A stretch of 64,000 nucleotides of DNA from Ulota crispa (lineage: Eukaryota > Streptophyta > Bryopsida > Orthotrichales > Orthotrichaceae): NCBI GenBank assembly GCA_963920765.1, contig OY987249.1, positions 8,680,817 to 8,744,816 of the forward strand, given 5' to 3'. Under the pieces are notes generated by a model. That model saw only the letters and a program-made list of their open reading frames with translations, made no database searches and was not told the origin of the DNA. Shown here piece by piece: positions 1-12,819 of this stretch. The position numbers and the translations under genes were made by a program. Each line of letters starts with the position of its first letter. The stretch's first letter is position 1.

Positions 1-45
1 GCATGAAAAGAAGTTTCAAATCACGGATCGGGCAAAATATCGTAC

Positions 46-327
46 CCTCTTTCGACGACTGGCGCTTAAGAATTCCGCCCTGAACTGCTGGTTATCCTCG
101 CAGTTGTTGTTGCCGTTAATGCACACCGTGTCATCCTCACGAGCCACCGACTGCAAAGGCAACATCGCGCGGTTTCCGTTCTGACCTGAAGCTCTACCAT
201 CGCTGCTGGTGCTGCTTCTGCTGCTGCTGCTTAGCCCTTGCGCGGTGGAAAGCGAGTTGGAAGCGGCCATATTGGAACCACATTCCACCACCATACTCGA
301 TCGACTCCGGAACTTCTTCTGCTCCAC
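46..327 (-). CDS. 5' coding exon of an unrecognised gene, running off the left edge
   Basis: A minus-strand reading frame opens at an ATG at 327-325. A second in-frame ATG lies a few codons later, so the exact start is unsure. The peptide is rich in Ser, Asn, Gln and Arg, with a Ser-rich run (SSSSRSSTSS) and a basic stretch (SRRKRVR) near its end. No domain is recognisable. The frame meets a stop at about position 16, but a GTACG donor sits just before it, so I end the exon near 46 and expect the rest of the gene to the left of the window. Local GC is clearly higher than in the AT-rich DNA to the right, and the leader has a plant-type TTAGGGTTT motif. Function unknown; it could also be part of a 5' leader. 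Confidence 0.4.
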
Positions 328-556
328 GCTGTTCGAACCCCTGAATGCGTTCTCCGTCGTTTGTATGTGGCTTGGAATCAGAGCAGGAAATAAGAAGGAT
401 TAAGTTACTGGAAGTGATGAGGAGTGCGACGATCGGGGGCAGGTTGACCAGAAAGTCGGCAACTCGATGAGCAGAAAGAACGGAGCAGGAGCACCATGGA
501 AATGAAACGAGGGAGAAAGCTCACGGACACATGGCGTTCGTCGAAACCCTAAATAC
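328..556 (-). promoter_or_regulatory. probable 5' leader of the minus-strand gene
   Basis: This GC-moderate stretch lies upstream of the minus-strand ATG at 327. Read on the minus strand it begins with TTAGGGTTTCGACG near 556, a motif common at plant transcription starts, followed by a CT-rich leader. No TATA box was convincingly seen. Confidence 0.3.
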
Positions 557-728
557 GTGCGGGCCCTGCTGCTGAAGAAGATGAAGTCACTGCCGGCTGC
601 CGAGCCAACCCCCGAAGCTCGCCCCGTGCCTGAGAGATTATCGCCTCGGCTGCTGTGCCCACGGCTTCATTTGAAAATCAGTGTTCGGGGAGAACCGGTT
701 GGACCGGCAGTTAGTCTATTTACTCTAT

Positions 729-1907
729 GGGGAAATTACAAATAGGGGCACGAAAACAAAAAATATTAACCCCTGAGCGCCCAGGCCGTATCCACCAAAA
801 TCAGGGTTTTTGGAGACCGACAACTTTGATGCATCGTATCTCGGTCAATCGAATGATCCTCAAAAAGTGACTATTGAAAATAATAGAACACCTACTTAGA
901 AAATGGTTTGCAAACTTTGGGAACAATTCACCGCGGGAGATGGGAGATTATAACATTTGATCAAACAACATGTGATGACAAAATCTCAATTTTTGGTAGG
1001 TAGTTGCTATTTGATGATTTTTACAAAATTCTATAAGTCCTGGATTCATCTCAAATTTTGTGAGTAGCAAAATTAGATGTGAATGCACACACTTATAAAT
1101 TATTGAAGATTGCAATTCTTTTTATGTCAAGTTTTAGGGCTTCAAACGGCTATTGCATGGAAAACAATGACCGGCATAGTCGGTGACGGCTGCCATAATA
1201 AGGGTCTAGAACATGCTTGAACCCTTGCCAACAACTTTCCCACTACCACAAAGGACACACAAGGAAGCTTACAAGGGATATTGACTGGTTACAACCTGTA
1301 AACTACTGCTTGCCACCATACCCCATACGATGCAACCACGCCCCATATGGTGTTTACACCCAATCAAACCTCTTGTAACACTTGTACAACATTTGGCTTT
1401 CCTCGCCATTACTCCCTTGGCATGGACAACTTGAATGCCTTCATAATTGTAATTTATAGCAAGATTTAAAAATTAGATCTAGTGCCACAAACACTGTTTT
1501 AAAATCTAGAGCAACCAAAATCTAGCTGCTGGGGCACCTAGGGGTTAAGAGTTTTAAAATAATTATAAGTAGGGGCACAATTTCAAAATACTTTTTTTAA
1601 ACTTTTTTAAAATATTTTTGGTTTGGACATTGAATGATTTAGATACATCACATTAAATGTAAGCAAGCTTCCAAATAATTTAGAGACCTTTCCAAAAATT
1701 GTCATCCCCTCTACTAAGATTTCTTATTTAGGCTTGATTTGGAAAGGCCTTTAAGTTTTTCAAAAGTTAGCTAACACTTAATGTGATGTATCTAAATCAA
1801 CCAATGTCCAAACCAAACAAAATTGGAAAAATTTACAAATTAGTTTGGAATTGTGCCCTTATCTGTAATATATTTTTTGTTTTCATGCCCCTATTTGTAA
1901 ATTCCCC
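729..1907. mobile_element. Mutator-like MITE with 9-bp target duplication, interrupted by a TTAA MITE
   Basis: The ends are inverted repeats starting GGGGAAATTACAAATAGGGG, and the interior is a fold-back built around 'agatacatcacattaaatg' and its complement. The flanks TTACTCTAT at 720-728 and 1908-1916 are a perfect 9-bp direct repeat, the size made by Mutator-like transposases. A second copy at 58992-59408 lacks the 770-1544 insertion, which confirms the nesting. Confidence 0.8.
770..1544. mobile_element. piggyBac-type MITE flanked by TTAA
   Basis: TTAA lies at 766-769 and 1545-1548. The left end reads CCCCTGAGCGCCCAGG and the right end, on the other strand, CCCCTAGGTGCCCCAG. TTAA duplication with CCC-starting ends is the signature of piggyBac-superfamily transposition. 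No coding capacity is seen. It sits inside the Mutator-like MITE at 729-1907. Confidence 0.7.
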
Positions 1908-1916
1908 TTACTCTAT

Positions 1917-4099
1917 TGTTAGCCAGTTGAAATTGCAAAGATATCCAGTTGAAATGGCAAAAACATCCGGTTAAAATTGCAAAATTATATAGTTGAAATT
2001 GCAAAAAAATTGGCTGAAAATCTAAAACTACCACCATTTTCTTTCAAAAATGCTTAACTATAGTATTTTGCAGCAAAAATACAGACATTTTACAAGAAAT
2101 AATTGGTCAAAATTGGGTAACACTAGATTTCAATTAATGAAGCTAAAATTTCTCCCCAAACAATAATTTGAATTAAGAGAAAATTTGTTGCATATCCCAA
2201 AAGTTTGAGACATTTTTACCAATGCACTGGGTTTTTTAGAAATTGCGCAAATACCCTTGGATCATAGTTTTCACTTATTTGATTTACTGTGCATGCTACA
2301 CTCTTCTCCATACATTTGTGCTCATGTAAAATAGGAAAGAAACAACTGGGATCATTCATTTTAACTAAAGGCAAAATTACTAAATGTACAACTTTACCCA
2401 TCACACTTTGCTCCTATATCTATATCTATATATATATATATATATATAAAAGTAAAATATGTATACGCCTTATAAAAGATAATAATAGCATGACATTAAA
2501 AAAAATTGTACAAAAGGTAAAGGAAGTGACATGCACAACATACCAAACCCAAAATAACTGTGGTCCAAGGATATTTGTGCAATTTCTGAAAAACCAAGCT
2601 CATTTTTACAAATCTCTCAAACTTTTGGGGTATCCATCAGATTTTGCTTTATATCTATATCCCGTACTAAGGAGCTTTTTATCGTTTATTCATTGGTTGA
2701 GCAACATGTACCTCCAAATGCATGCAGGTCAAGAAAAAATGGGTAGAACCATCCATATGTGAACGTTCATCCATCCATAGAAATTGCTAATAGTAGTAAG
2801 TTTCATCCAAAATTGACACCCTTGGTGTTTCGTTGAGGGGAATTTGAAGATCACTAATGTCAAAATGAAATAAGTTTCTGGCAAAAATTGCCTACAAAAA
2901 ACTTTCTAGCTTGCACACCAGATTCAATCCAAAAGTGAAATTATGGTAACCATAAGGTAGCTTCCATCTTTTCAAGAATCCATACGTTTTCAGGATATGA
3001 ACGGTGAATGAAAAGGCCCTAATGATTTTCCAAATAAGAGAAATGTATGAATGTGCTCCTATTTTGTAGTTGATCAAATTCTTTTTTGCCTTTCATGTAA
3101 GAAGTTTCTCAAATTTCGTCATTCAAAAATTAAATAATAATATGAACACATCCCTTGCCTTTGCTAATAAAAAAGTAACCAGTGTAGAAAGAGATAAAAA
3201 TGTCTTGCTGATAATCCATAATGCATTTATCAATTCAATGTACAACCTATTATATTAACTTCAATCTTCATTAGCAGAATGATTTGGACTCAAGCTTAAT
3301 AATGAAATGGATGCATCAACTTCTTTGCTAAAAATTGGAATTATAGTAATCTATTTCTGCCTTTATTCAATTCGAAAAAATTAAAACAAAAACAAATCCA
3401 AACACAAATGCTTGTACCTTTAACTAAAATTTAACTTAGTAAAATAGGATGCATAACAAAAATATGGTTCAATAACTTTAATTTTGGAGCTTAGACCTTG
3501 AAGTTATGATCAAATACATTGTGTTCAAGAAATTCATTAAAAATTACAATATGCTAAGACTTTGAGCCCTATCAACCCTTACCTTATTTTATTCACAAAA
3601 TATTCATTGTCATTTTTACCTTATAATCCAAAATTGAGTGATAACTTTAGAATCTCATGTTTTATTAAACTACATTACAAATCCAATAACATGTGCATGG
3701 ATGCAAAATAAAGTTTTGTTTGCAAGAAACCTATTCAACTTTGTCGGTTGTTTATAATTTGAAAACAAGCTCCATAATGGGTTTAGAACTCCAACATTCA
3801 ACCCTATAAGTGCAAGGATGTGGATAGCAAGTAGAAAAGGAACTTCTAAGACAATACATAGTATAGTCTGAAAAGATTTAAAAAAAAAATCTTCAAATTA
3901 GCGAGTTTTCTATTTCCTATCTCAACATAATCTAATTCAAGGCTTTGCACGTCATCCATGAAGCGCCCAATTACACATAGTTGTAGAATAGACAATGCAT
4001 GCTTTCTGAACAAATAACAATGACCTTCATCCTTTTCATGCAACTCACATGACAAGGTTCTAAGATCATTCATCTTCCACATTCTCAATGCATGCACTT
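1917..4099. other. AT-rich intergenic DNA without a recognisable gene
   Basis: Only short, low-complexity open frames are present. A TA microsatellite lies at about 2413-2449. Short phrases such as 'agttgaaattgcaaa' recur at 1920-2010 as a weak local repeat. No splice-consistent coding structure was seen. Confidence 0.5.
2413..2449. repeat. TA-rich microsatellite
   Basis: Imperfect ctatat units pass into an uninterrupted run of TA dinucleotides. Simple sequence repeat; no function implied. Confidence 0.9.
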
Positions 4100-4103
4100 T
4101 TAA

Positions 4104-5009
4104 CCCCTAAATGTTGAAGGCACCAAATTTTGGTGTTCAAGAAATTTTAAGAAACTTTGAAACCTTGTTGAAGGCAAAGATTTTACTATTTTGAGGTTGT
4201 TTTTGGAGAAGTTGTGGATTGAAGTTAGCTTCAAGTTAGCTTCACGGTTCAATTTTAATATCCTCCATACCTTATTCCAATTGTTTTTGGTGGAAGCTAA
4301 ATTGCAAGCATACCTCTTGCGCACCAAATGGTGAGATGAATAGTGTCATTCCAGAGCCTATAACAAGCTGCTCCATTGAAAAGACAGGTATCAAGTTGAG
4401 AATAAAGTGAAAATCTCCCTTGGACACGCCTTTGGGCAATAAGGGTCATTTTATTGAAATTTTGTCATCTAACAAATCTAAAAGTGCCTTTGGACTAATC
4501 TCACTTGAAACATCTTTGTTATAAAAATTAGAATACATTTACTATTGAATTTTCTTTCATTCATAATGATTTTTGGTCAACAATTGAAGTCAAAAAAATC
4601 TTTGTATTAGGTAGTTGTGCTTTTATAATTGCATTGCAAGCTCATTTATGAAACCATGGTTATGGATTTGGAAGAGGAGTTATTGGTTTTGAAGTAACAA
4701 CAACAAGCACTAAATCATCATAATTGGTTGTTTCTCATGTTTATATAAAAAAGTGGCCAGTTTTGCTCCTCAAGCTTCTAAAAAAACTAGAACATTCCAT
4801 ATTCAGCCATATTTGATCACAAATATCTTAAAATTTGCATGGTCTTTTTGGAGATTTTTTTGGGCACCACCATCTAAAAGCCTACAAGTTCAAGATCCTA
4901 ATGTTAAAATTTTATTTTGATGTTTAACAATGATCATGTATGGACAATTCAAACATTTCAAAACTAACTTCCAAAAACAAGAAAAAATACCGTTGGGCAT
5001 TTACAAGGG
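4104..5009. mobile_element. probable piggyBac-type MITE, degenerate right end
   Basis: TTAA at 4100-4103 is followed by CCCCTAAATGTTGAAGGCACC, close to the end of the 69-bp hairpin at 61954. The proposed right end, GGGCATTTACAAGGG followed by TTTAA near 5010, is mutated, so the right border is tentative. Confidence 0.45.
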
Positions 5010-5021
5010 TTTAAGGACTAA

Positions 5022-5765
5022 CTCTTGAAGGCCCAATTAGCGTATTTTGGCATTCTAGCAATTTTGGTAAGGTCACTACAAATGGGTTTTGCATTTGCTT
5101 TAAAAAAATAAATCACACATGAAGTACTCAAGGAGTAGCTTTAAGACCCAACAATTTTCATAAATTTTGACTTCATGGTTCAAAAGTTACTGCATGATCT
5201 GTTGTTTTCTTTGCTCCTCATGACAGCCTGGGCAGCTCAAAAACTTCTTTAAAAATTACATTTCAAGTTTTCTTTTTTTTAAATTGGTTCTTTAAATCTA
5301 CATACACGTACAAAGCTTTGAAACATTCAATTTCCATTAATGAGATGAAAGTTATGAGAAGTTTTAGTTTGCGGGTAGGTATGGTTTTGAGAGTCTCTAC
5401 ACCTACCCGAAAAGTAAAACTTCATCTCATTAATGGAAATTGAATGATTCAAAGTTTTCCACATATGTATAGATATATCTAAAGAACTAATAAAAAAACA
5501 CCAAACTTGAAATATAAATTTTAAAGAAGTTTTTGAGCTGCCCGGGGCTCGGGCTGCCATAATGAACAAAGAAAACAACAAATCATGCAGTAACTTTTGA
5601 ACCATGAAGTCAAAAGTCATGAAATTGTTGGGCCTTAAAGCTGCTCTTTGGGTACTTCATGTGTTAAATTTTTTTTAAAAAAAAGCAAATGCAAAACCCA
5701 TTTGTATTGGCTGCCCAAAATTGATAGAAAGCCAAAAAAAAAATAACTCCTTCGGCCTTGAGGGG
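5022..5765. mobile_element. long fold-back piggyBac-type MITE (family A)
   Basis: Two arms of roughly 350 bp are inverted copies of each other; they share for example 'gcagctcaaaaacttcttt' and 'ttttgacttcatggttcaaa'. The right end GGCCTTGAGGGG abuts TTAA at 5766-5769. The left end CTCTTGAAGGCCC follows CTAA, a one-base change from TTAA. Internal sequence such as 'tttgcgggtaggtatgg' recurs in the elements at 27937-28877 and 54404-55335, which defines a family. Confidence 0.75.
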
Positions 5766-7574
5766 TTAACCCCTAAACGACGACAGGCCACCGTCTTCCT
5801 TGCATTGTAAAGTATAGTTATAGTTGTCTCTTTTCATTGCACAGTCTTGATAGATGTCTTTTGAAAAATTGGTTCCGGTGGATGCGTATGGTTTGCTTGT
5901 TCAATGTAGTTGCAGTTCTTTCAGAGAAGATCGAGGTCATGATCTAGAAATTGTCGAATCTTCCGGTGGTATAGCAAATGGCGAGGCGACCCAAAAAAGC
6001 GTACATCCCTCCGTAGGAAACGCGTAACATCTGTGCCACATGCGGTTTGAGCGGATGGCAGGAAGCAAGTGAGCTGTCTTTGAGATGTACACGCAGTGCA
6101 TCAATTGCTGAATATTGGTCTGGATATGGCATTACTTCTGATGGTCTAGGGGGACAAGTACTTTGTGGCATGTGTATAGACTTGAGTCACCATAGCTGAC
6201 CGCGACATCAATCATGTCAACGCGGAGATTGATGCCTTGATACACTTCAGTCACGTCTGTCGACTGTCAACCGCATTGTTGATCTTTTCAACTTTCAGAT
6301 AATCTCTCCGGTTTGAAAAGGGGGGAGGAAAATTGTATGGGATTCTGCCCTACTTGTGCACGTCTTGGGTTGGTCACTGTTGAAGGCCCTTCGACAACGC
6401 AACCATGTACTTTTCATGGTCGTTGCCAGAGTTGCGAGTAAGCGGCAGAGTGTTGATGTTTGGAGGTTTGAGTTTGGTTTCGTTGGGATGGAAGTCTTTT
6501 TCTCATCGTATCGTTGACGCAATTATTACTCATTTGAGTCTCAATTAGGACCGGCGGTTTCTCATAGTTCTGAGCGGTTTGATCGTTTTCGCGGACTGGA
6601 GCTTTGAACACGGTGTTGACTTGTTCTACAATTCGTGTATTACTCCGTATGTTTCAAGCAGGTGGTAAGATGGACTTGGGTTGATTAGGGTTGGGGTGCT
6701 TGGGGTGGAAGCTCGCGTTACGTACTTGACGGTGACGATGACTTCCGGTGGCTGGTGTTTAGAGCCACCATTTTGACCCAAGATTTGCGTTTGACCGTGC
6801 ACTACTACACTTTGTTGCAATGAATCCCTCCATGTCTTGAAAGGGTATACATGTGGGCCTAAATTTCAATTTTGCCTTTCTATGATGTGTACTACAATGG
6901 ACCACTACGTTCTTCCACCCGCATGAACATACGGTACATTAAGACAACCTCGTGACTAGATCGGTTTTCAAGATGAATTGGACAAGATAAAGCATCGTTG
7001 ATCATGGTGCATACAGCTCAGGCCACTTCCGTTGCATATACAGTCCACAGACTCCAGACGCATTCATGACAAACGACACTTAGCGCTATACCATATTTAG
7101 TACATAGATCTTTTCTCACAACAAAGTAAAAATTTATATTAAAATGCTCTATAAAACATGAAATGATCAAAGTAAACCTATCATTGCAAACACAATTCAT
7201 TTCTTTCAAATAACAATATAAAAAACCCAAGTACAAATTTCTCAATCCACCGCGCCAAAACAAGTGACAAGGAAATCTGGAGTCTCGAGGATGCATAGTC
7301 TGTAACATCTACATATCTAAATTTGAACTAAACTTGACGTTTTATCACAAGTACGTGTCCAATTCTCACCACATCTCACGGTACTATCTCCTCGTTCAAC
7401 CAACTTTGACTACACCCCAATCTTTTGGTCTTCCAAAGACTGTAACTTCCCTGAAAAAAACAAACCTTGATCCAATGGTTCAGCAAGTACCTGTCCAACT
7501 CTCACCACATGTCATGCTACTATCTTCTCACTGAACCAGCTCCAAGAGTGGAACACCCTCTATGCCAACGACAG

Positions 7575-8460
7575 TCAACAACAAACTTGTGCTCCATAAT
7601 CAGCTTGAGTATGCACCCGCACATAACAGAATCCCTCACACATGAACATAGCACTGCAACCACCACAAAATTGACAAATGCATCGTCCGCAAACCACGCA
7701 TGCGCGCCTGTGGGTTTCATGACCCTCTATATGGTGAAACTGTGGACATGTGAGAGTGCAATGGAGGCCATGCATAGTCCATGCCTGAAGATGTGGACGC
7801 ACTAATGCCATCGCCAAGCCGGAATGCCATAGCAGCCTGCTCTGAACCTCTAAACCAACACGCTCTGCATCCTTGCGGTAAAGAACATAAGCATTCAAAC
7901 ATAATGAATCTAAAACAAACATGACTATGCGATGCCACCACTTGTGCGACTGCAGCTGCACCGTATAACTCCCCCTTTGCTGATCTACAACGTCGTCCCT
8001 GCGCATGTTCTTTTGGTACTGTAGCAGAATAGGGCTTGTGGGGAAGTTCACCCTATCTCGCTTGATCCAGCAATCCACAATTGTCCCCTCCTTGATTGGA
8101 TTTGTTGTCGTGTCAAGAAACCACACGAGCTTGAAGTCTATCCAACATATGGCAAAGATGGCCTTTGACCGGTGCATCTTCGTGATCAATGTTCCATGCG
8201 GTGGGAGCTGAATGTTTGGAAAACGTGCTAGTGATGAGGGGAATCTTTTTGACCCTTTCTTCACGGTGCCTGTAGCGTAAAACCCCAAGTCCAACAATCT
8301 CATGAAAAACTTCACACCTGAGAAAAGATTGTCTGTTACAACTATGTGTCCGCAATTCTCTATCCCCCTCACCACTCGCAAAATGACGTCTTCTCCCACC
8401 AATGCCCCCTCCTCACATTCTCCGCCTACGTCCAAATAGACGAGAATATTAGACACGTAT
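7575..8460 (-). CDS. piggyBac-like transposase, C-terminal exon
   Basis: This ~295-residue reading frame has no internal stop. It matches the second half of a piggyBac-type DDE transposase (DDE_Tnp_1_7 family). Seen in order: an Asp in VVTDN (about residue 51, the usual second catalytic Asp), VWFLDTTTNP (about 120-129), MRRDDVVDQQ (about 160-169, the usual third Asp region), the aromatic segment HKWWHRIVMFVLDSL, and a C-terminal Cys/His cluster (CVVCGRCICQFC, then more Cys and a His) like the Cys-rich DNA-binding tail of the family. An acceptor (aacgcag) at 8461-8467 implies upstream exon(s), which should hold the first Asp; I could not place them. The family cuts and pastes at TTAA, matching the many TTAA elements around. 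Whether it is complete and active cannot be seen. Confidence 0.75.
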
Positions 8461-9589
8461 CTGCGTTCACAACACAACAACACCCATTAGTCAACAAACT
8501 TCCATACTTCCTTGCATGAAGGTCCTAAGCTGATTTGACAGCCGCATGTGCGGACCCAATATTGCCGCGCAGGTGCAGAGCACAACGCAATCTCAACCCA
8601 CAGAACGCGCTAGAACATGGTTTCAGGCCCATTGCCACCAACAATCCAGGGCCAGCAAGCGCATCGTGCCAAATCGGATAAGGCCAGACAATCAATGCTG
8701 GTAACACGTCTAGAGCTAGCAATCAACCACGGCGTCGCTCAAATTCACCACTACCGGTCGCGGCCTAGCATTAGTTGCACCGTCACAAACGCAATACAGA
8801 TGTTTGTACGGTCCCAATAATAAGGCGGAAGGTACTTTTCCATCTCATTGCCTCGCAAAGTCACTACCAACTGTCGTAATTCCACTGCAATGCATGTCAA
8901 AGGTTGTTAACAAGCCGACAGCTAGTGCTCTGCTGCATCGCCGCACGGAGTCACGGTCATAACTTTCCACCATCGATTTCTAATGAGGTCCGATGCAGCC
9001 TTAGAGGCGCGGCTAGCCTTCAAGGCGTAGATTGCTTGGGAGTCACGGCGCGAGCTAGCACACGCGGAGCGCTTGTAGATCACGTTGCTTCCTTACTAAC
9101 ACGCGATGCATCTTCCACAACTTGGGGAACATCAACATTATGGGAATATAAATGCAAGACCAAAAAAATCCTTCGGAACTAACAACTGAAGACGGTATAC
9201 TTCACAGTAAAGGCCTCTATTGCATGAAATTGAAAAATATAGAGACAGCCATGCTAATAACATGATGTGGACCCAAATCCGTAGTATGAATTTTTAAAAT
9301 TATTTCATCCAAGTATTCACTCCATTCACATCGTTCTCATATCCCGCCCACAAAAAATAAGTATTAGAACTTCAAAAGCAATTGAAAGAGAAATGAAGGA
9401 GTTCTATGGATTTTTACCTTGACTAACTTGAAGTAATGGCTTAAATCTTTATCCCAAAGCGTACTAGTTTAGAATTCATATACTGTTTGATTTTGCAAAA
9501 TCTCTCTTTGTAAGATATCATGATCTTATCAACGGTCACCACTGCTTTGTTGTTGTACAAGCTTTTGCATGCAAAACTCTCAATCAAGG
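8461..9589 (-). other. region upstream of the transposase exon; missing N-terminal exons expected here
   Basis: GC-moderate DNA with short minus-strand open segments, for example around 8525-8722, but no motif of the piggyBac N-terminal domain that I can recognise. It may hold diverged exons, introns or the 5' leader of the transposase. Confidence 0.3.
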
Positions 9590-10202
9590 TACGGTATCCT
9601 GATGAAGATCTCTTCATCATGTAGATATTTGTTATTTATTTATGTTTATGTTGATTTCAATAAATCAACAGTTGTGGCAAAAGGAATGGTCATGGTGAAG
9701 ATTACGGTTTGGTGATAGCGCAGCGGCCATAGATTCCAGTGTACTGCGCCGTCTTGTTACATACACAGCTCAAGGAGATAGGTAGCAGATTGGCTGAGCC
9801 AATTTCCTACCTCACTAGCTCCCAAGCCGTGAGCTGCCATCATCGTTCAACGAGTTTAATGAGATTTGAACTTGGATCGGCGGGTGGCCAGAGACGATCG
9901 CTTCTCCAGCCAATCAAGTCCACGACTTGACAACTGAAGACAATCGTTTGAAGCTATTATATGCCTGCAATGGCACGTAGCTACTTTACGGTGGAGATTA
10001 TTTTGTAATTTAATCATCTTTATATGTTTATCTAGATATTTTGGAAGGCCCATATATTTGACATGTGTTTGAATAAAAATACTAAGGATTTAAAAGTCAA
10101 TGGGAAAGATGTAAAAAGAAAAAATGTATGACATCTATGGTGGAGTTAGAATAAAGATGGGCATGGACTGATGTGCCCCACCTTCCTACCTTAAATAGGG
10201 TT
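9590..10202 (-). repeat. left arm of a ~600-bp inverted repeat
   Basis: Read on the minus strand, this matches 18668-19266 on the plus strand at roughly 80% by eye, from GGTAGGAAGGTGGGGCACA to the palindromic end around TGATGAAGATC. It includes a decayed version of the tRNA-like box. The outer ends share ACGGTATCCTGATG against ACGGTGTCCTGATG. Confidence 0.75.
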
Positions 10203-12819
10203 GAAATTAAAGAAAATAGATTCTTTAGTTGTTGAAAACTAATGTATGAGTATTAGTGAGAAGAGGAAAGAAATTCCAAAACTTTGATGTAAGAGAATTT
10301 TTTGTGTATACATGATTTTGAATTCAATTTTAGAAAAATTGTTCCTTGTGTAATTACCTTTTTAAAATGAATTTGCAGGTTTTATTTAGAATTGTAATGC
10401 AAAAGTCATGAGTGTTTGAATTTTGGAGTCAAAAAGCCAAACTATGAAGAAAGGCTGAGACTTTAACAAGCCATAATTTATGATTTGTATATCATTTTGC
10501 AACAAAATTTAGATGAAATGTTTATTTCAGTCTTAACTCTCTAGAAAGTCCTTAAACTTGGAATTTGAAGCTTGGAGGAAAAATTTATGAAGGTGTGAAG
10601 GATTAGAGGTGGCTGCTCTTTTGTTATGAGAAGGCTGAAACTTTGAAGAGCTACTACTTTTGGACAATATAGAATTTTTTTTTCAAAATTTTATGAATAA
10701 TAGTATGTTATTATAGCTTTCCGAATTGTTTTCAATTGTTCCATTTAGAGTCTTATTGAAGAAGTTATAGTGTGTAGAATTTGGGTGCTTTTTAAAAAAT
10801 TGAGACTCACACTTTGATTGACTAGAACCTTTAGACAAAATTTTATTTTGAAGTGAAAATTTTACAAGTTGTAGCTAGTGGTATCATCTTTTTAAATTAA
10901 TACCACGTTTCTATGGGTGATGTGTAGAACAAAAGTTATAAAGGTTTATAGAGGCAGTGTTTAATTTGCAAAGAAGAACAATAGCCTCTACTTTGAACTC
11001 ACATAACTTTTAAACAGTACTTTAGATTGAATTGAAGTTTGAAAGGATGTTAGAAGATTAGAAGAGCTTTTCAAATTACTATTACTCTTAGCATTTGGAT
11101 CCTTGAGCCATTTGTGGCACTAGATAGAAGGTTGCAGCCTTTTTAGAACTTGTTATTTGTGATTTTCCTCATGGTTTTTGTTAAAACATGAAGACTTGAA
11201 AACATGAAGATTTGAAGATCTGAAGATATGAAAACTTCAAAAGGAATGTTTTGGGTTTATTTCTCATGTATGTTTGGGATGTGGCTTTGTTATTTTTAGT
11301 CAATTTTAGAGGCTCGTTTGTCAATTCATTTCTATTCTGTTTTGTAAACTTTGTTGTAGGTAGTTTGGTTTAAATCAAATTTAACTCCATTTATTGTCGT
11401 GGTGACAAAGTGAAATTGATTACCCACATGATCGAGACTTGCTCTGTTCTCACAATTTGAAGTTTTGGCCAGCAGATCATGAATTTGAATTTAAGATTCC
11501 GTCATACGGACTGCAGCTCATGTCTGCTGTCTCGACCTACCCATCCCGTATCTAGTGGGCTCTTATCCTTACCTTGATCCTCATACCTCTAGAGCCAGCC
11601 ACAGGATAGGCCAATGAAAGATTAAAGACTGAAGATCTGAAGAGTGAAGATCAAGACTAAAGACGATTTTAGTCAGCAACGCACGATTGCAGCGAGACAC
11701 TCTGCGTGTTCTCAAGGCGCGCTCTTCTCAACCTGACAACGGACCTTCCCAGTTCTATCCAAGCAAGGGTTATCGCAGTCATTTGTGACATTGTTGTTGT
11801 TCACAAGATGCATGTATTGCACTATTGCTTCAAACTGGTCACAAGTCATGACTGAAGAAATGATAGGGCAAGTGTAGAAGGGCATAGTATTCCAATATAG
11901 TCGTTAGTGGAACAAAACCTTCAAACCCATCAGGAGTAGTACGCCAAACCAACAAAGCAATTTTTCCTCTGTTAAATCAACTTAGTCGTGCCGGCCGTTA
12001 ATCAGATGAGGGTGCTTGTAGCTAGGTTGCTTTGCATATTTGTACAGCACAAACAGCAAACACGTTAGTGACGCCGTATAAAATAATATGAAGAGGTTAG
12101 TAGCCACTGCCCCCTTTATCAAATTGAATGATTCTTATAACCATGGACAAAAAGTTATTGTAACCGTAGGCTTGATATGACATAGTCTACAATCCGTAAA
12201 AATTACCATAAGTCCACCATGATTGAGGATGTGAACCTATCACTTTATTGCACAAGCAAGGGCATAATAAACATACAAAAATAGGCTATGTTGTTGGACT
12301 ATGTAGAAGGATTATTGAAGACAGGAAATTCAAGACAAACTTTGACGACTAAACGAATCCAGTATACAAAGCCGTTTTCAAACTCTACTTCTTTGAATAA
12401 ATGAACAAGTTCCTGAAAGAACCTTAGTTTTCCCCTATGCTAAAGAATATTAGATTTCCAGCAACTTATAACAAGTTCCGGTCCCCGTTGAATAGCAGCC
12501 TCCAACAAAGTGCTCGAATCACAATTTCCATAGCTTGGAACATATCCGTCTTTGTGCAAGAGGGTGGATTAAAAAACAAAGACTCCTATGGTTTGCAAAA
12601 CTAGTGTAGCAACATTAAATAAATCTAGACCCAATCAAGATAAACAATCAAATGTACCATGTGACATAACCCATAAGAAGTTTATATTCATTCAGTAAGA
12701 GCTGCAATACCTATTGGTTTCTCGAATGATTGGAGCCAGTGTAATACATGGCCAATACTACATGAAGTAATCAATTGGTCGTGCAGGAATAAGCTGAAGA
12801 TGGCCCGTGGTTCCTGGTT
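10203..12819. other. AT-rich interior of the large element, no gene recognised
   Basis: No long open frame and no recognisable domain. Short phrases such as 'gaagatttgaagatctgaag' near 11190-11240 form a local purine-rich repeat. Confidence 0.4.

Noticed and set aside
7467-7805. Plus-strand frame over the transposase exon
   Set aside because: Antisense shadow of the piggyBac-like reading frame, which has recognisable motifs.
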